The notes below the pieces were generated by a model. That model saw only the letters and a program-made list of their open reading frames with translations. It was not told the origin of the DNA and did not search any database. Both the position numbers and the translations under genes were made by a program. Shown piece by piece: positions 16,016 through 24,565 of a stretch of 64,000 nt of DNA. This DNA is from Roseateles_B flavus (GTDB lineage: Bacteria; Pseudomonadota; Gammaproteobacteria; Burkholderiales; Burkholderiaceae_C), in contig NZ_JBDPZC010000005.1 of NCBI RefSeq assembly GCF_039872765.1, positions 310,001 to 374,000 of the forward strand, read 5' to 3'. The first letter of the stretch is position 1. Every line of letters begins with the position of its first letter.

Positions 16016-16363
16016 TTAGCGCAGCGAGGGTTGCAGCTCCGTCACCACCAGGCTGGCGCCCTTGCGCTCGGCCTTGAAGCGCACGTGGTCGCCGGCCTTG
16101 ACCTGGTCCAGCATGGCCGGGTCCTTCACCTGGAACACCATGGTCATGGCGGCCATGTCCAGATTGCGGAGCTCGCCATGCTTGATGGTCAGCTTGCGTG
16201 CCTCCTTGTCGACCTTGCGGATCTCGCCCTCGCTCAGCTCGCTGGCCGGCGTGGAGGCGGCCGTGCTCTGGGCCAGGACAGGTGTCGCGAGGGGAGCGCC
16301 CGCGGCGATCAGTGCGGCGAGTGCGAGGTGTTTGGGATTGAGCTTGAGCTTGATCGTGTGCAT
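16016..16363 (-). CDS. cusF: CusF-like periplasmic copper-binding protein
   Basis: A 115-residue periplasmic protein: signal peptide to about residue 32 (PVLAQS), then a small OB-fold CusF domain. The copper ligands are H62, M73 and M75 in KHGELRNLDMAAMTM. The position of the E. coli Cu-stacking tryptophan is a methionine (M70), a variant also possible in this family. It should hand Cu(I) or Ag(I) to CusB. ATG 16363 is preferred because AAGGA lies seven bases before it. It follows the DUF411 gene by 11 bases, so they are co-transcribed. A second CusF domain is fused to CusB nearby. Confidence 0.85.
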   Translation of the reverse strand: MHTIKLKLNPKHLALAALIAAGAPLATPVLAQSTAASTPASELSEGEIRKVDKEARKLTIKHGELRNLDMAAMTMVFQVKDPAMLDQVKAGDHVRFKAERKGASLVVTELQPSLR

Positions 16364-16374
16364 GCGTACGTCCT

Positions 16375-16860
16375 TCATGGATAGTTTTGGTAGACACGGG
16401 TGCTGCCGTCCTTCAGGAGCAGCAGCACCTCGTAGGGATCCTTGCGAGCGCCGTAGGCCGGCCCGTCCATGCCGGGCGACCCCAGGGGCATTGCGGGCAC
16501 GGCCAGACCCAGGGCCTGCGGGCGTTCCTGCAGGAGGCGGCGGATCTCGCGGGCGGGCACGTGGCCTTCGAGGGCATAGCCGCCCACGAGCGCGGTGTGG
16601 CAGGAGCCCAGGGCCAGGGGGATGCCCAGCCGCTGGCGCGCCTGGGTGTTGCCGCCCTCGGTCACGTCGACCTGGAAGCCCTGGGCCTGCAGATGCCGGA
16701 TCCAGTCCGTGCAGCAGCCGCAGGCCGGGCCCTTCCAGACCTGCACGCGCGGCGCCACCGCAAGAGCCAGGCCGGGCATGGCCAGGGCGCCGAGGCCCAG
16801 GGCCAGCTGCAGGGCGTGGCGGCGCTGGGGGTCAGGTCTTGCCGTTTCGTTCGTCTTCAT
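16375..16860 (-). CDS. DUF411 periplasmic metal-binding protein
   Basis: A 161-residue DUF411 family protein. The N-terminus carries a QRRHALQLALGLGALAM export signal that is Tat-like. The mature part begins with the family motif KGPACGCCTDWIRHLQAQGF-like segment (Cys at 47, 49, 50) in a thioredoxin-like fold, and contains LGSCHTALVGGYALEGHVPA. DUF411 proteins occur repeatedly in copper resistance clusters and are thought to bind copper; their exact role is not settled. It lies 24 bases after the multicopper oxidase and 11 before cusF. One copy of the 15-bp interspersed motif lies inside its first codons. Confidence 0.82.
   Translation of the reverse strand: MKTNETARPDPQRRHALQLALGLGALAMPGLALAVAPRVQVWKGPACGCCTDWIRHLQAQGFQVDVTEGGNTQARQRLGIPLALGSCHTALVGGYALEGHVPAREIRRLLQERPQALGLAVPAMPLGSPGMDGPAYGARKDPYEVLLLLKDGSTRVYQNYP
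16827..16841 (-). repeat. Interspersed 15-bp motif, copy 1
   Basis: Minus strand reads GCAAGACCTGACCCC. It encodes the A-R-P-D-P near the start of the DUF411 protein without breaking the frame. See the finding on this motif. Confidence 0.7.
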
Positions 16861-16884
16861 CGTGATGCCTTTCGCTGGCCGCCC

Positions 16885-18309
16885 TCAATGCTCGCCATGC
16901 CCGCCGTGCCCTCCATGAGCACCTGGCTTGCGCGCGCGCAGCTCGGTCTCCGAGGGGGCCTGGCGGGGCATGGACTGGCCGCCTGCCGTGCCGGAGCGCT
17001 CGGCATCGGGCAGGCCGCCCGTCCATTCGCGCGCCACGGTGCCGGGCGGGTGGCGGTACCAGCCCGGGTCGCTGTAGTCGCCGGGCTTCTGGTCCTTGCG
17101 CACCTTGAGGATGGAGAACATGCCGCCCATCTCGACGCCACCAAAGGGGCCGTCGCCCGTCATCATGGGCAGGGTGTTGTCCGGCAGGGGCATCTGCATG
17201 CTGCCCATCTCGGCCATGCCGCTTTCGCCCATGGCCATGTAGTCGGGCACCAGCTTCGCGATCTTCCCGGCGAGGTCCTGCTGCTTCACCCCGATCATGG
17301 TGGGCACCTGGTGGCCCATGGCGTTCATGGTGTGGTGGCTCTTGTGGCAGTGGAAGGCCCAGTCGCCCTCCTCGTCCGCGACGAACTCGACCTGGCGCAT
17401 CTGGCCCACGGCCACGTCGGTGGTGACCTCGGGCCAGCGCGCAGTCTTGGGCACAGGGCCGCCGTCGGTGCCGGTCACGGTGAACTCGTGGCCGTGCACG
17501 TGGATGGGATGGTTGGTCATGGTGAGGTTGCCCACGCGGATGCGGACCTTGTCGTTCCTGCGCACATTGAGCGTGTCGATGCCGGGGAAGACACGGCTGT
17601 TCCAGCACCAGAGGTTGAAGTCCAGCATGGTCATGATGCGCGGCGTGGCGGAGCCGGGATCGATGTCGAAGGCGTTGAGCAGGAAGCAGAAGTCGCGGTC
17701 CACCTCCTCGATCAGCGGGTGCCGGCCCTTGGGGTGCGTGATCCACAGGCCCATCATGCCCATGGCCATCTGCGTCATCTCGTCGGCATGCGGGTGGTAC
17801 ATGAAGGTGCCGGGGCGGCGGGCCACGAACTCGTAGACATAGGTCTGCCCGGGCTGGATGGCCTTCTGCGTCAGGCCGGAGACGCCATCCATGCCGTTGG
17901 GCAGGCGCTGGCCGTGCCAGTGCACGCTGGTGTGCTCGGGCAGGCGGTTGGTGACGAAGACGCGCACGCGGTCGCCCTCCACCACCTCGATGGTGGGCCC
18001 GGGCGACTGGCCGTTGTAGCCCCACAGCCGGGCCTTCATGCCGGGCGCGAGCTCGCGCAGCACGGGCTCGGCCACGAGGTGGAACTCCTTGACGCCCTGG
18101 TTCATGCGAAAGGGCAACGTCCAGCCATTGAGCGTGACCACCGGGCGGTAGGGGCGGCCTGCGCTGGGCGCCACGGGCGGCTGGGTGTCGGGGCTGGTCT
18201 GCTGGACGGCCTCGGGCAGCGCGGCCAGGGCCACGCGGCTGACGGAGGCGGCTGACACGGCGGCCGTCAGCGCACCGGCACCACGGAAGAAATTGCGTCG
18301 GGAAAACAT
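16885..18309 (-). CDS. Multicopper oxidase (copper resistance, CopA/PcoA-like)
   Basis: A 474-residue Tat-exported multicopper oxidase (RRNFFRGAG at 4-12), expected to oxidise Cu(I) to the less toxic Cu(II) in the periplasm. All four copper motifs are present: HWHG at 130-133, HPHA at 172-175, HPIHVHGHEF at 267-276 and HCHKSHHTM at 320-328, giving the type 1 centre its Met ligand. Two methionine-rich stretches (MAMGMM at 181-186; a Met-rich 358-380 region) and a C-terminal HGGHGGHGEH are likely extra copper sites. It follows the OMF gene by 11 bases. It is shorter than typical CopA. Confidence 0.88.
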   Translation of the reverse strand: MFSRRNFFRGAGALTAAVSAASVSRVALAALPEAVQQTSPDTQPPVAPSAGRPYRPVVTLNGWTLPFRMNQGVKEFHLVAEPVLRELAPGMKARLWGYNGQSPGPTIEVVEGDRVRVFVTNRLPEHTSVHWHGQRLPNGMDGVSGLTQKAIQPGQTYVYEFVARRPGTFMYHPHADEMTQMAMGMMGLWITHPKGRHPLIEEVDRDFCFLLNAFDIDPGSATPRIMTMLDFNLWCWNSRVFPGIDTLNVRRNDKVRIRVGNLTMTNHPIHVHGHEFTVTGTDGGPVPKTARWPEVTTDVAVGQMRQVEFVADEEGDWAFHCHKSHHTMNAMGHQVPTMIGVKQQDLAGKIAKLVPDYMAMGESGMAEMGSMQMPLPDNTLPMMTGDGPFGGVEMGGMFSILKVRKDQKPGDYSDPGWYRHPPGTVAREWTGGLPDAERSGTAGGQSMPRQAPSETELRARKPGAHGGHGGHGEH

Positions 18310-18320
18310 GGGCTGTCCTT

Positions 18321-19751
18321 TCAGTGCGCGGCGCCGCGGGCGCTGTTCGAGGGGGCGGGCGCCACGGCCGGTGCGAGCGCGGGCCGGCCGACCAGGGCCA
18401 GGTCCAGGTCCGCCCGGGCGATCCAGAAATCGCGCAGGGCCTCGATGGAGGCGCTGACGGTGCCGATCTGCGTGCGCGCATCGGCCAGCAACTCGAAGAC
18501 GCCGATGAACATGCCGTTGTAGCGCAGCAGCTGTTCCTCCGAAACCCGCCGCGCCAGGGGCAGCAGCTCGTCGCGGTAGTGGCGGGCTAGCTCATGGGCG
18601 CTGCGGTAGCCCTGGTAGGCCTCGCGCAGCTCGGAGCGGGCCTCGATCACAGCCTGCGCGGCCAGGTGGGCGTCCTGCAGGTACTGGGCCTCGGCCCGGG
18701 CGACACGCGCCTCGCCCCAGTCGAAGAGCGGAATCTCGAAGCCGAGCTCGACGCCGGTCTGGCGCGGGGCCTCGCTGGCGCTGTTGCGCTTGAGGTCCAG
18801 TTCCAGCACATCGACGAAGCGGGTCACGCGGCTCAGCCCGAGGCCGCGGGCGCTGGCCTCCATCCGAGCCCGGGCCGCCTGCAGGTCCAGGCGACCCTGC
18901 AGGGCCTGCCGCTCGATGTCCGGCGGCGCCTCCACCTGGGCCGGCAGCGCGGGCAACCGGTCCGGCAGCTGCAATGCATCGGGACTGGCCAGACCCAGCA
19001 GGCGCGCCAGCCGCTCGCGGGCGCGGCCCTGTGCCAGCTCGGCCTGCAGGGCACCCAGCCGGGCCTCGGCCAGGAAACCCTGCTCCCGGGCCTGGTCCAG
19101 AGCGCTCCAGTTGCCGGCCTGCTGCATGCGACGCGCCAGCTCGGCGGCGGCCTGCGCAGCTTCGCGGGCGTCGTGGCGGTAGGCGGCGATCTGCTGCGCG
19201 GCCACGGCCTCGTAGAACGCCTTGCGGGTGTCGGCGGCCAGGGCCAGCATCTGCAGCGCCACCTCGCGCTGCTGGGCCACCAGGCTTTGCTGTGCTTGCT
19301 GGCGGCGCAGGGGCAGGCTGATCAGGGCCCCGAGGTCCAGCCCCAGCGTGCGCTCGATCTCGCGCTCCTCGCCCTGCTTCAGTCGGCCCAGGCGGAAGCC
19401 GGGATTGGGCAGGCGACTGGCCTGCACCCGCTCGGCATCGGCAATCCCCAGGGACTGGAAGCCGGCCTGCAGGCCGCGGTTGTTGAGCAGGGCCATCTGC
19501 ACGGCGCTGTCCGCGCTGAGGGGCTGCCGCAGCAGTTCGGCCACGCGGGCAGCGATGCGGTCCTGGTCCTGCGGCGTGCGCGCCGTCTGCAGCTCGGCCT
19601 GGAGCTGCTGCCTCGCGGTGGACTGAAGGGGGGCCATGCCCTCATCGGGGCTGAGGCTGGCGCAGGCGCCCAGCAGCAGCGGGGCCAGCGCCAGGGCCAG
19701 CCGCGACAGGCGGACTCGGGTGATGTGGGGGTGCATGGGCAGATCGTTCAT
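18321..19751 (-). CDS. Outer-membrane factor lipoprotein of the copper island
   Basis: A 476-residue TolC-family protein with an N-terminal signal ending in a lipobox (LLLGACAS), so the mature chain starts at a lipidated cysteine. Long Ala/Gln/Arg-rich amphipathic helices make up both OMF halves, with FEIPLFDWGEARVARAEAQY in the second. It is the first gene of the run OMF-multicopper oxidase-DUF411-cusF. No adaptor or pump lies next to it, so it either shares the CusBA pump or works with the oxidase, as PcoB/CopB partners CopA. The start is uncertain; ATG 19736 is an alternative, and neither has a strong ribosome site. Confidence 0.78.
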   Translation of the reverse strand: MNDLPMHPHITRVRLSRLALALAPLLLGACASLSPDEGMAPLQSTARQQLQAELQTARTPQDQDRIAARVAELLRQPLSADSAVQMALLNNRGLQAGFQSLGIADAERVQASRLPNPGFRLGRLKQGEEREIERTLGLDLGALISLPLRRQQAQQSLVAQQREVALQMLALAADTRKAFYEAVAAQQIAAYRHDAREAAQAAAELARRMQQAGNWSALDQAREQGFLAEARLGALQAELAQGRARERLARLLGLASPDALQLPDRLPALPAQVEAPPDIERQALQGRLDLQAARARMEASARGLGLSRVTRFVDVLELDLKRNSASEAPRQTGVELGFEIPLFDWGEARVARAEAQYLQDAHLAAQAVIEARSELREAYQGYRSAHELARHYRDELLPLARRVSEEQLLRYNGMFIGVFELLADARTQIGTVSASIEALRDFWIARADLDLALVGRPALAPAVAPAPSNSARGAAH

Positions 19752-19952
19752 TGGCGTGGAGACCCTGGGAATCGTCAGGGCTCGCCCGACGGAGCCGGCC
19801 GCCATGGGCTGGCGCAGGCGTCGACGGGCAGCGGGTGCGTTGAACGCCGACCGGCCCGGCTCGGGTGCGCAGGCCTGGCATCGACGGCATCAAGGATGGA
19901 AGGCCCGGGACAGGGCCGCACGGTGTGGCGGCGCCGAAGGGCCGCGCGCGCT

Positions 19953-20381
19953 TCAGCGCAGGGCGGGCCTGGGTGGGCGCTCCAGCCCGTCCAGCCACAC
20001 GAAGGCCAGGGCCAGGTGGAACTCGGGCGCCTCGGGCAGGGCCAGAGGCATCAGGGGCAGCTGGGGCACCGCCGGAGGCAGGGCCGCGGCGTGACAGCAG
20101 GAGGCGCAGGCGCTGCAGCTGCCCGTGGAGGCGGGCTTGGCGGGATCGCCATCCGCGGCGGCGGCGGTCTGGTCGCAATGGCTGGCATGGGCGCTCGCCA
20201 GGCCGGTCATCAGGCCCTCGTGCAGACCGGGCTCGCCGGCTGCATCGCGGGCTTGAATGTGTTCAACACCGGCGAGCACCGGCGAGAAGGCGCTGGCGAG
20301 CAGGCGCTGGGCGGCATGGCCTTGCAGGGGCAAGGCCAGGGCCAGCATCCATGCCAGTGCGATCCGCCAGAAGGTGCTCAT
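19953..20381 (-). CDS. Small secreted Cys-rich protein (DUF2946-like)
   Basis: A 142-residue protein with a signal peptide (WRIALAWMLALALPLQGHAAQ) and a Cys cluster, GSCSACASCCHAAALP, in the mature part, plus SHCDQ upstream. The pattern resembles DUF2946-type proteins found beside copper genes. I infer a periplasmic metal-binding or sensing role. It is the first gene of the minus-strand copper run, 200 bases before the OMF lipoprotein. ATG 20381 is chosen because the signal peptide begins there; the ribosome site is weak. Confidence 0.6.
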   Translation of the reverse strand: MSTFWRIALAWMLALALPLQGHAAQRLLASAFSPVLAGVEHIQARDAAGEPGLHEGLMTGLASAHASHCDQTAAAADGDPAKPASTGSCSACASCCHAAALPPAVPQLPLMPLALPEAPEFHLALAFVWLDGLERPPRPALR

Positions 20382-20499
20382 GTTCGAAGTGTAAGAGGAC
20401 GGCCGCGCATGTCGCGGCAGTCGCACTGTGAGGCTTGCCCCGGTGGGAAGGTCAAGCCCCTCACGGCCCGGCCGTCGAGGCGCCGGGCGCTGTGCGCGC

Positions 20500-21108
20500 T
20501 CAGCCCCTGGCGTACCAGGCCTTCACGCCGGCGTGCTCGCGCACGGCGTCGTGCACGCCCATCAGGCGCGGGTAGGCCGCGAAGATGTCGGCCGGGATGT
20601 GATCGACCTTGCCGCCCAGGAACCAGCGCACGGCCATGTGCAGTTTCAGGTCCACCACGTTCAGCTGCGCGCCACCGAAGAAGGGCTGGGCCAGGATGTT
20701 GCGCTCGGCCGCGGCCGCCCAGTCGGGCAGGAAGCCGGCCACCAGGCTTTCGCGCACGCGGCGCTTTTCCTCGGCCTCCATGCGGATGGTGGGGCCCACC
20801 GCGGCGCGCAGGTCCTCCACGTGGGCCATCATGGCCTCGTGGCGCGCGGCCTCGAAGTCGTCCTTGGGATGCAGGCCGTGGCGGCGGCCGATCAGCACCA
20901 GGATGGCGTTGGTCTGGCCCAGCGGCGCGTGGCCGGGAATCTCCAGGATGGGCATGGCGCCATAGGGCGTCGAGGGCTTCAGCGCCGGCCAGTCGGCGGA
21001 CGGGATGCGCCGGTCCTCGAAATCCACCCCTGCGAGGTGCAGGGCCAGGCGGCATTCCTCGCCGCGGCTGACCGGGGCGTCGAAGTAGATCAGTGTGGGC
21101 TTGCTCAT
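20500..21108 (-). CDS. Glutathione S-transferase
   Basis: A 202-residue cytosolic GST. The N-terminal thioredoxin-like domain reads KPTLIYFDAPVSRGEECRLA, then PYGAMPILEIPG, with the cis-Pro before the beta strand, and GQTNAILVLIGRRHGL for the glutathione gamma-Glu site. The all-helical C-terminal domain includes VVDLKLHMAVRW. The substrate cannot be told from sequence. It stands alone between the copper island and the PilJ-domain gene. Start chosen at ATG 21108, where homology begins, although no clear ribosome site precedes it. Confidence 0.8.
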   Translation of the reverse strand: MSKPTLIYFDAPVSRGEECRLALHLAGVDFEDRRIPSADWPALKPSTPYGAMPILEIPGHAPLGQTNAILVLIGRRHGLHPKDDFEAARHEAMMAHVEDLRAAVGPTIRMEAEEKRRVRESLVAGFLPDWAAAAERNILAQPFFGGAQLNVVDLKLHMAVRWFLGGKVDHIPADIFAAYPRLMGVHDAVREHAGVKAWYARG

Positions 21109-21308
21109 GGGGCGGCAGCCTAGCATGCAGCGGCATCCCCTGCAGACGCCGGGACTTGGCACCCGCCGCGCCGCCGGAGCGCCTGGCTCGGGCGAGGGCC
21201 GTGGGGTCCGGCATGCCCTGCGGGTGGGCCTTGCGGTGGACCTCGTGGCGGGCCCTCTCCCGGTCCATGGCCTGTTGGGCCAGCCGCGGCAGAAAGCGCC
21301 CCCTGACC

Positions 21309-22100
21309 TCAGGCCTGCCGGGCGTACTGCTGCGTCACCTCGTCCATGAGCTGCAGGATGCGCTCGCTGGTGGTGAAGACCTCGCTGAGCGAGCGGGTGT
21401 CGGTGTTGCCGGGCCGCAGGGCGCGCAGCGCGGCGTCGAAGAAGACGTACTGCTGGTCCACCATCTCCAGCTCCGAGCGCAGGGCCGCCGTGGTCTCAGG
21501 CGCGGCCTTGAGGTTGGATTGGGCCTGCGTGAATTCCTCGCGGGCCTGATTCAGCTGCTTGACCAGGCCCTCGCTCTGCACGCCCCAGGCGGCACCGAGG
21601 TAGGCCGAGGCCATGCGCTGGCTGAGCATGCGCTGCCGCCCCGCCAGGTTGACGAGGCGACCCACCGCCTTGCCCGAGGCCTGCTCCAGCAGCCCCGTGC
21701 CCTGCTGGGCCTGGGCCAGCACCTGGGTCGCCGCCGCCATCACGGCCTCGGCACCCTTGGGATGAGGCCGCTCGCCGACCAGCAGCAGCTTGTAGGCGCT
21801 CCAGCTGCCATCCATCTGCTCGTAGACCTTGGCCACGGCAGGGCTGTGTGAAAAGGCCCGCAGCTCGACCAGGTGGCGGTCGAACAGAGCCATGGAATCG
21901 GACAGGACCTTCTCCGCCTGCTCCGATCGCACCTTCTGGCCCAGGGCCATATAGGCCTTGGCGCAGCGCTGGCTCAGCATGCGCAGGCGGCCGGCCTTGT
22001 TGATGGCATCGGGCAGGTCACGGACCTCGGCGTGGGCCTGGCCGGCCAGCCAGAGGGCCGGTACCCACAGAAGACATTGACGGCGGCGCATGAACTCCAT
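21309..22100 (-). CDS. Periplasmic protein with two PilJ/NarX-type P-boxes
   Basis: A 263-residue protein with a signal peptide (to about AHA, residue 24) and two tandem copies of the PilJ-type (type IV pili methyl-accepting N-terminal) helical domain. Each begins with a motif like the nitrate-binding P-box of NarX: DAINKAGRLRMLSQR at 31-45 and VNLAGRQRMLSQR at 150-162. There is no transmembrane or kinase part, so it is a free periplasmic protein. Location beside a Crp/Fnr regulator and nitrogen-oxide genes supports a nitrate/nitrite-binding or sensing role, which is inference. It precedes a DUF2789 gene's strand-mate and has its own promoter region at 22101-22244. Confidence 0.75.
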   Translation of the reverse strand: MEFMRRRQCLLWVPALWLAGQAHAEVRDLPDAINKAGRLRMLSQRCAKAYMALGQKVRSEQAEKVLSDSMALFDRHLVELRAFSHSPAVAKVYEQMDGSWSAYKLLLVGERPHPKGAEAVMAAATQVLAQAQQGTGLLEQASGKAVGRLVNLAGRQRMLSQRMASAYLGAAWGVQSEGLVKQLNQAREEFTQAQSNLKAAPETTAALRSELEMVDQQYVFFDAALRALRPGNTDTRSLSEVFTTSERILQLMDEVTQQYARQA

Positions 22101-22244
22101 CGCGAGACTCCCTGCCTCTGCTTGACGAAGTGGCCAGTCTAGGGATGCAGGCGCCAGGAATCCTTGATGCAGTTTGCCTTTTTGAAGGCCAGCCCCGCCG
22201 ACGCTAGCGCGCCACCGTAGCGGATGCCACGGTCGAGGCGCCGC

Positions 22245-22475
22245 TCAGCGCAGGGCCGCGTTGAGCTGGTCCACCAGCTCGGCCCAGTCGGCATCGGCCC
22301 GGAGTTCCTCGCACAGCAGCGCGGCCTGCGCGGCATTCCAGCAAGGCGCCTCCTCCAGCCGCAGCGTGTCGGGCAGCGGGGAATGGCTCAGCAGGAAGGC
22401 CTCGATGCTGGCGGCGTCGTTGGCCAGGCCCAGCTGGGCGAAGAGGTCGGAAAAGCGGTGCACGGGGGCTTGCAT
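22245..22475 (-). CDS. DUF2789 family protein
   Basis: A 76-residue protein matching the DUF2789 pattern I know: a start like M--PVH-FSDLFAQLGL, then the LPDTLRLEEAPCWNAAQAALL core and a DADWAELVDQLNAALR end. Small, acidic, soluble; function unknown. It lies 78 bases downstream of the Crp/Fnr regulator on the same strand and may be co-transcribed with it. Confidence 0.8.
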   Translation of the reverse strand: MQAPVHRFSDLFAQLGLANDAASIEAFLLSHSPLPDTLRLEEAPCWNAAQAALLCEELRADADWAELVDQLNAALR

Positions 22476-22553
22476 GGGCGGCTCCGGAAATTTGCCAGCC
22501 CAGAGCTTAGCGGCATGCCGGCCCCCTGTCCCGCGTTGCCGTGGGCCGGCCGC

Positions 22554-23336
22554 TCAGGCGCCTGCGCGAGCCGCAGCGGCCTTGTCCTCGCAACGCGGCC
22601 TGGCCTTCTGGCGCAGCAGGTCGGGCGCCAGGATCTGCAGCTCGTAGCCTGCGCCGCTGATGCACTGCTCCTCCTCCAGCTGGCGCAGGCAGCGCGAGAA
22701 GGTCTCGGGCGTGATCGCCAGCTGCGAGGCCACGTACTTCTTGCGCTGGATGAAGCGCACCGTGCTGCCCTGGCGGCGCCACATGTCCAGCAGCCACTCG
22801 GACACGCGGCCCAGCGCATCCAGGCTTTCGCGGCGCACGGCCTGGCGGGTCTGCTGCAGCTGCAGCTCGGCCAGGGCATCGACCACGGATTCCATGGCCG
22901 CGCGCCAGGCGGCCGGGTCCTCGGCGGCCCAGGCGTCGATCTGTGCGCGGCTCATGCCCACGGCCAGCACGTCCACCGCGGCCACGGCGCGCAGGTTGTG
23001 GGATTCGCGCAGCCAGCAGGCGGCGCAGCCCATCCACTCGCCGGCCTCGGCCAGGCGGAACTGGCGCCATTCGCCCTGGCTGTCGTGGTGGCCCAGGCAG
23101 ACGCTGCCTTCCAGCAGCAGCCACATGGTCTCGCAGTGCTCGCCCTGCTCGAACAGGGGCTGGCCGGCGGGCACGCGGCGCCACTGGCCGGCCTCTATCA
23201 GCACTTCGCGCAGCGGTGCTGCCACACGTTCGGAAATAAGCGGTTGAGCCATCGCGGCGGCGCGCCGGCGATGCGTCCTTTCCAGGGCGCCCTCGGGTGT
23301 TGGCGCCGCCGTCGATGCGTAGTCGATCGATCCCAT
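22554..23336 (-). CDS. Crp/Fnr family regulator (DNR/NNR-like)
   Basis: A 260-residue regulator with an N-terminal cyclic-nucleotide-fold sensor (PAGQPLFEQGEHCETMWLLL), a dimer helix, and a C-terminal winged helix whose recognition region TPETFSRCLRQL has the E--SR pattern that reads TTGAT half sites. The N-terminal iron-sulfur cysteines of true FNR are missing; cysteines occur only in the sensor barrel (EHC, SVC, MGCAAC). That suggests a haem/NO or redox sensor such as DNR/NNR rather than FNR. The start at 23336 is backed by GAGGAG. It is divergent from ubiUVT, with an FNR-type box between them. Confidence 0.85.
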   Translation of the reverse strand: MGSIDYASTAAPTPEGALERTHRRRAAAMAQPLISERVAAPLREVLIEAGQWRRVPAGQPLFEQGEHCETMWLLLEGSVCLGHHDSQGEWRQFRLAEAGEWMGCAACWLRESHNLRAVAAVDVLAVGMSRAQIDAWAAEDPAAWRAAMESVVDALAELQLQQTRQAVRRESLDALGRVSEWLLDMWRRQGSTVRFIQRKKYVASQLAITPETFSRCLRQLEEEQCISGAGYELQILAPDLLRQKARPRCEDKAAAARAGA

Positions 23337-23408
23337 GCGGGTCTCCTCGGAGTCGTGCCACTGAATCGTGCACAAGCCACACTTTGCGGCGCCGCTGATC
23401 GATCCAGT

Positions 23409-23422
23409 TTGAGCGGCATCAA
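23409..23422. promoter_or_regulatory. FNR/DNR-type box TTGAGCGGCATCAA
   Basis: Matches TTGAT-N4-ATCAA at nine of ten half-site bases. It lies 72 bases upstream of the regulator start and 135 upstream of ubiU, in the divergent promoter region, so it could control either or both. Confidence 0.7.
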
Positions 23423-23557
23423 CGCCCGGCCCTTCCGACGGATCAGCGCTTCCCCCAGGTCGCGGGGCCACCCGCATTTGCGCGGGCGCAAAACCATGCG
23501 CGAATAAGGTTCATATATTTTGCAACTTTAAAAAGCGGGGGCCCGCCCCTTCTATTC

Positions 23558-24565
23558 ATGAGCCTGAACAAGCCAGAACTGGTGTGTCCGGCCGGCAGCC
23601 TGCGCGCCCTTCAGATGGCGGTGGATGCGGGCGCTGACGCCGTCTACCTGGGCCTCAAGGACGCCACCAATGCCCGCAACTTCGGCGGCCTCAACTTCGA
23701 CCTGGAGCAGGTGCGCAGCGGCATGAGCTATGCGCACCAGCGCGGGCGCAAGGTGCTGATGGCGCTCAACACCTACGGCCAGTCGCAAGACCTGGCCCCC
23801 TGGTTCGCCGCGGTGGACAGCGCCGCGAGCCTGGGCGCCGATGCGCTGATCGTCGCCGACAGCGCGGTGCTGGCCTATGCGGCCAAGACCCATCCGCAGC
23901 TTCGCCTGCACCTCTCGGTGCAGGCCTCGGCCACGAGCTACGAGGCCATCAACTTCTACCGCGAGCGCTACGGCATCCAGCGTGCCGTGCTGCCCCGCGT
24001 GCTGACGCTGCAGCAGGTTCAGCATGTGATCCGCCATACCGATGTGGAGATCGAAGTCTTCGGCTTCGGCAGCCTCTGCGTGATGGTCGAGGGGCGCTGC
24101 GCGCTGTCCTCCTACGCGACGGGCCAGTCGCCCAACACGCATGGGGTGTGCTCGCCCCCCTCGGCCGTGCAGTGGCAGGAGCGCGGGGACGGCGTCGAGG
24201 CCCGGCTCAACGGCGTGCTGATCGACCACTACGCGCCCGAGGAGGCGCGCGGCTACCCCACGCTGTGCAAGGGCCGCTTCGACGTGCAGGGCCAGCGCGA
24301 CTACGCACTGGAGGAGCCCACCAGCCTCAACACCCTGGCCTTGCTGCCGCAGCTGATCGAGTCCGGCGTGCGGGCCCTCAAGATCGAGGGTCGCCAGCGC
24401 AGCCCGGCCTATGTGGCCCAGGTCAGCAAGGTCTGGCGAGAAGCCATCGACCGCGCCGCCTCGGGCGAGCGCTACACCGTCACGCCCGCCTGGCAGCAGG
24501 CGCTCTCGCACTGGGCCGAGGGCCAGCAGAGCACCCTGGGCGCCTTCGACCGCCCCTGGCGATGA
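23558..24565 (+). CDS. ubiU: Oxygen-independent ubiquinone hydroxylation protein UbiU
   Basis: A 335-residue U32-peptidase-family protein. UbiU and UbiV form a heterodimer that hydroxylates the ubiquinone ring without oxygen, using prephenate as oxygen donor in characterised systems. The four [4Fe-4S] cysteines are present at 174, 181, 198 and 237 (GSLCVMVEGRC, GVC, PTLC). The N-terminal ELVCPAGSLRALQMAVDAGADAVYLG is typical. The stop overlaps the ubiV ATG (ATGA). The FNR-type box upstream fits anaerobic expression. Confidence 0.93.
   Translation: MSLNKPELVCPAGSLRALQMAVDAGADAVYLGLKDATNARNFGGLNFDLEQVRSGMSYAHQRGRKVLMALNTYGQSQDLAPWFAAVDSAASLGADALIVADSAVLAYAAKTHPQLRLHLSVQASATSYEAINFYRERYGIQRAVLPRVLTLQQVQHVIRHTDVEIEVFGFGSLCVMVEGRCALSSYATGQSPNTHGVCSPPSAVQWQERGDGVEARLNGVLIDHYAPEEARGYPTLCKGRFDVQGQRDYALEEPTSLNTLALLPQLIESGVRALKIEGRQRSPAYVAQVSKVWREAIDRAASGERYTVTPAWQQALSHWAEGQQSTLGAFDRPWR

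Noticed and set aside
22164..22178. TTGAT-containing stretch upstream of the PilJ-domain gene
   Set aside because: The right half (TTTGC) does not match ATCAA, so it is not an FNR-type box.
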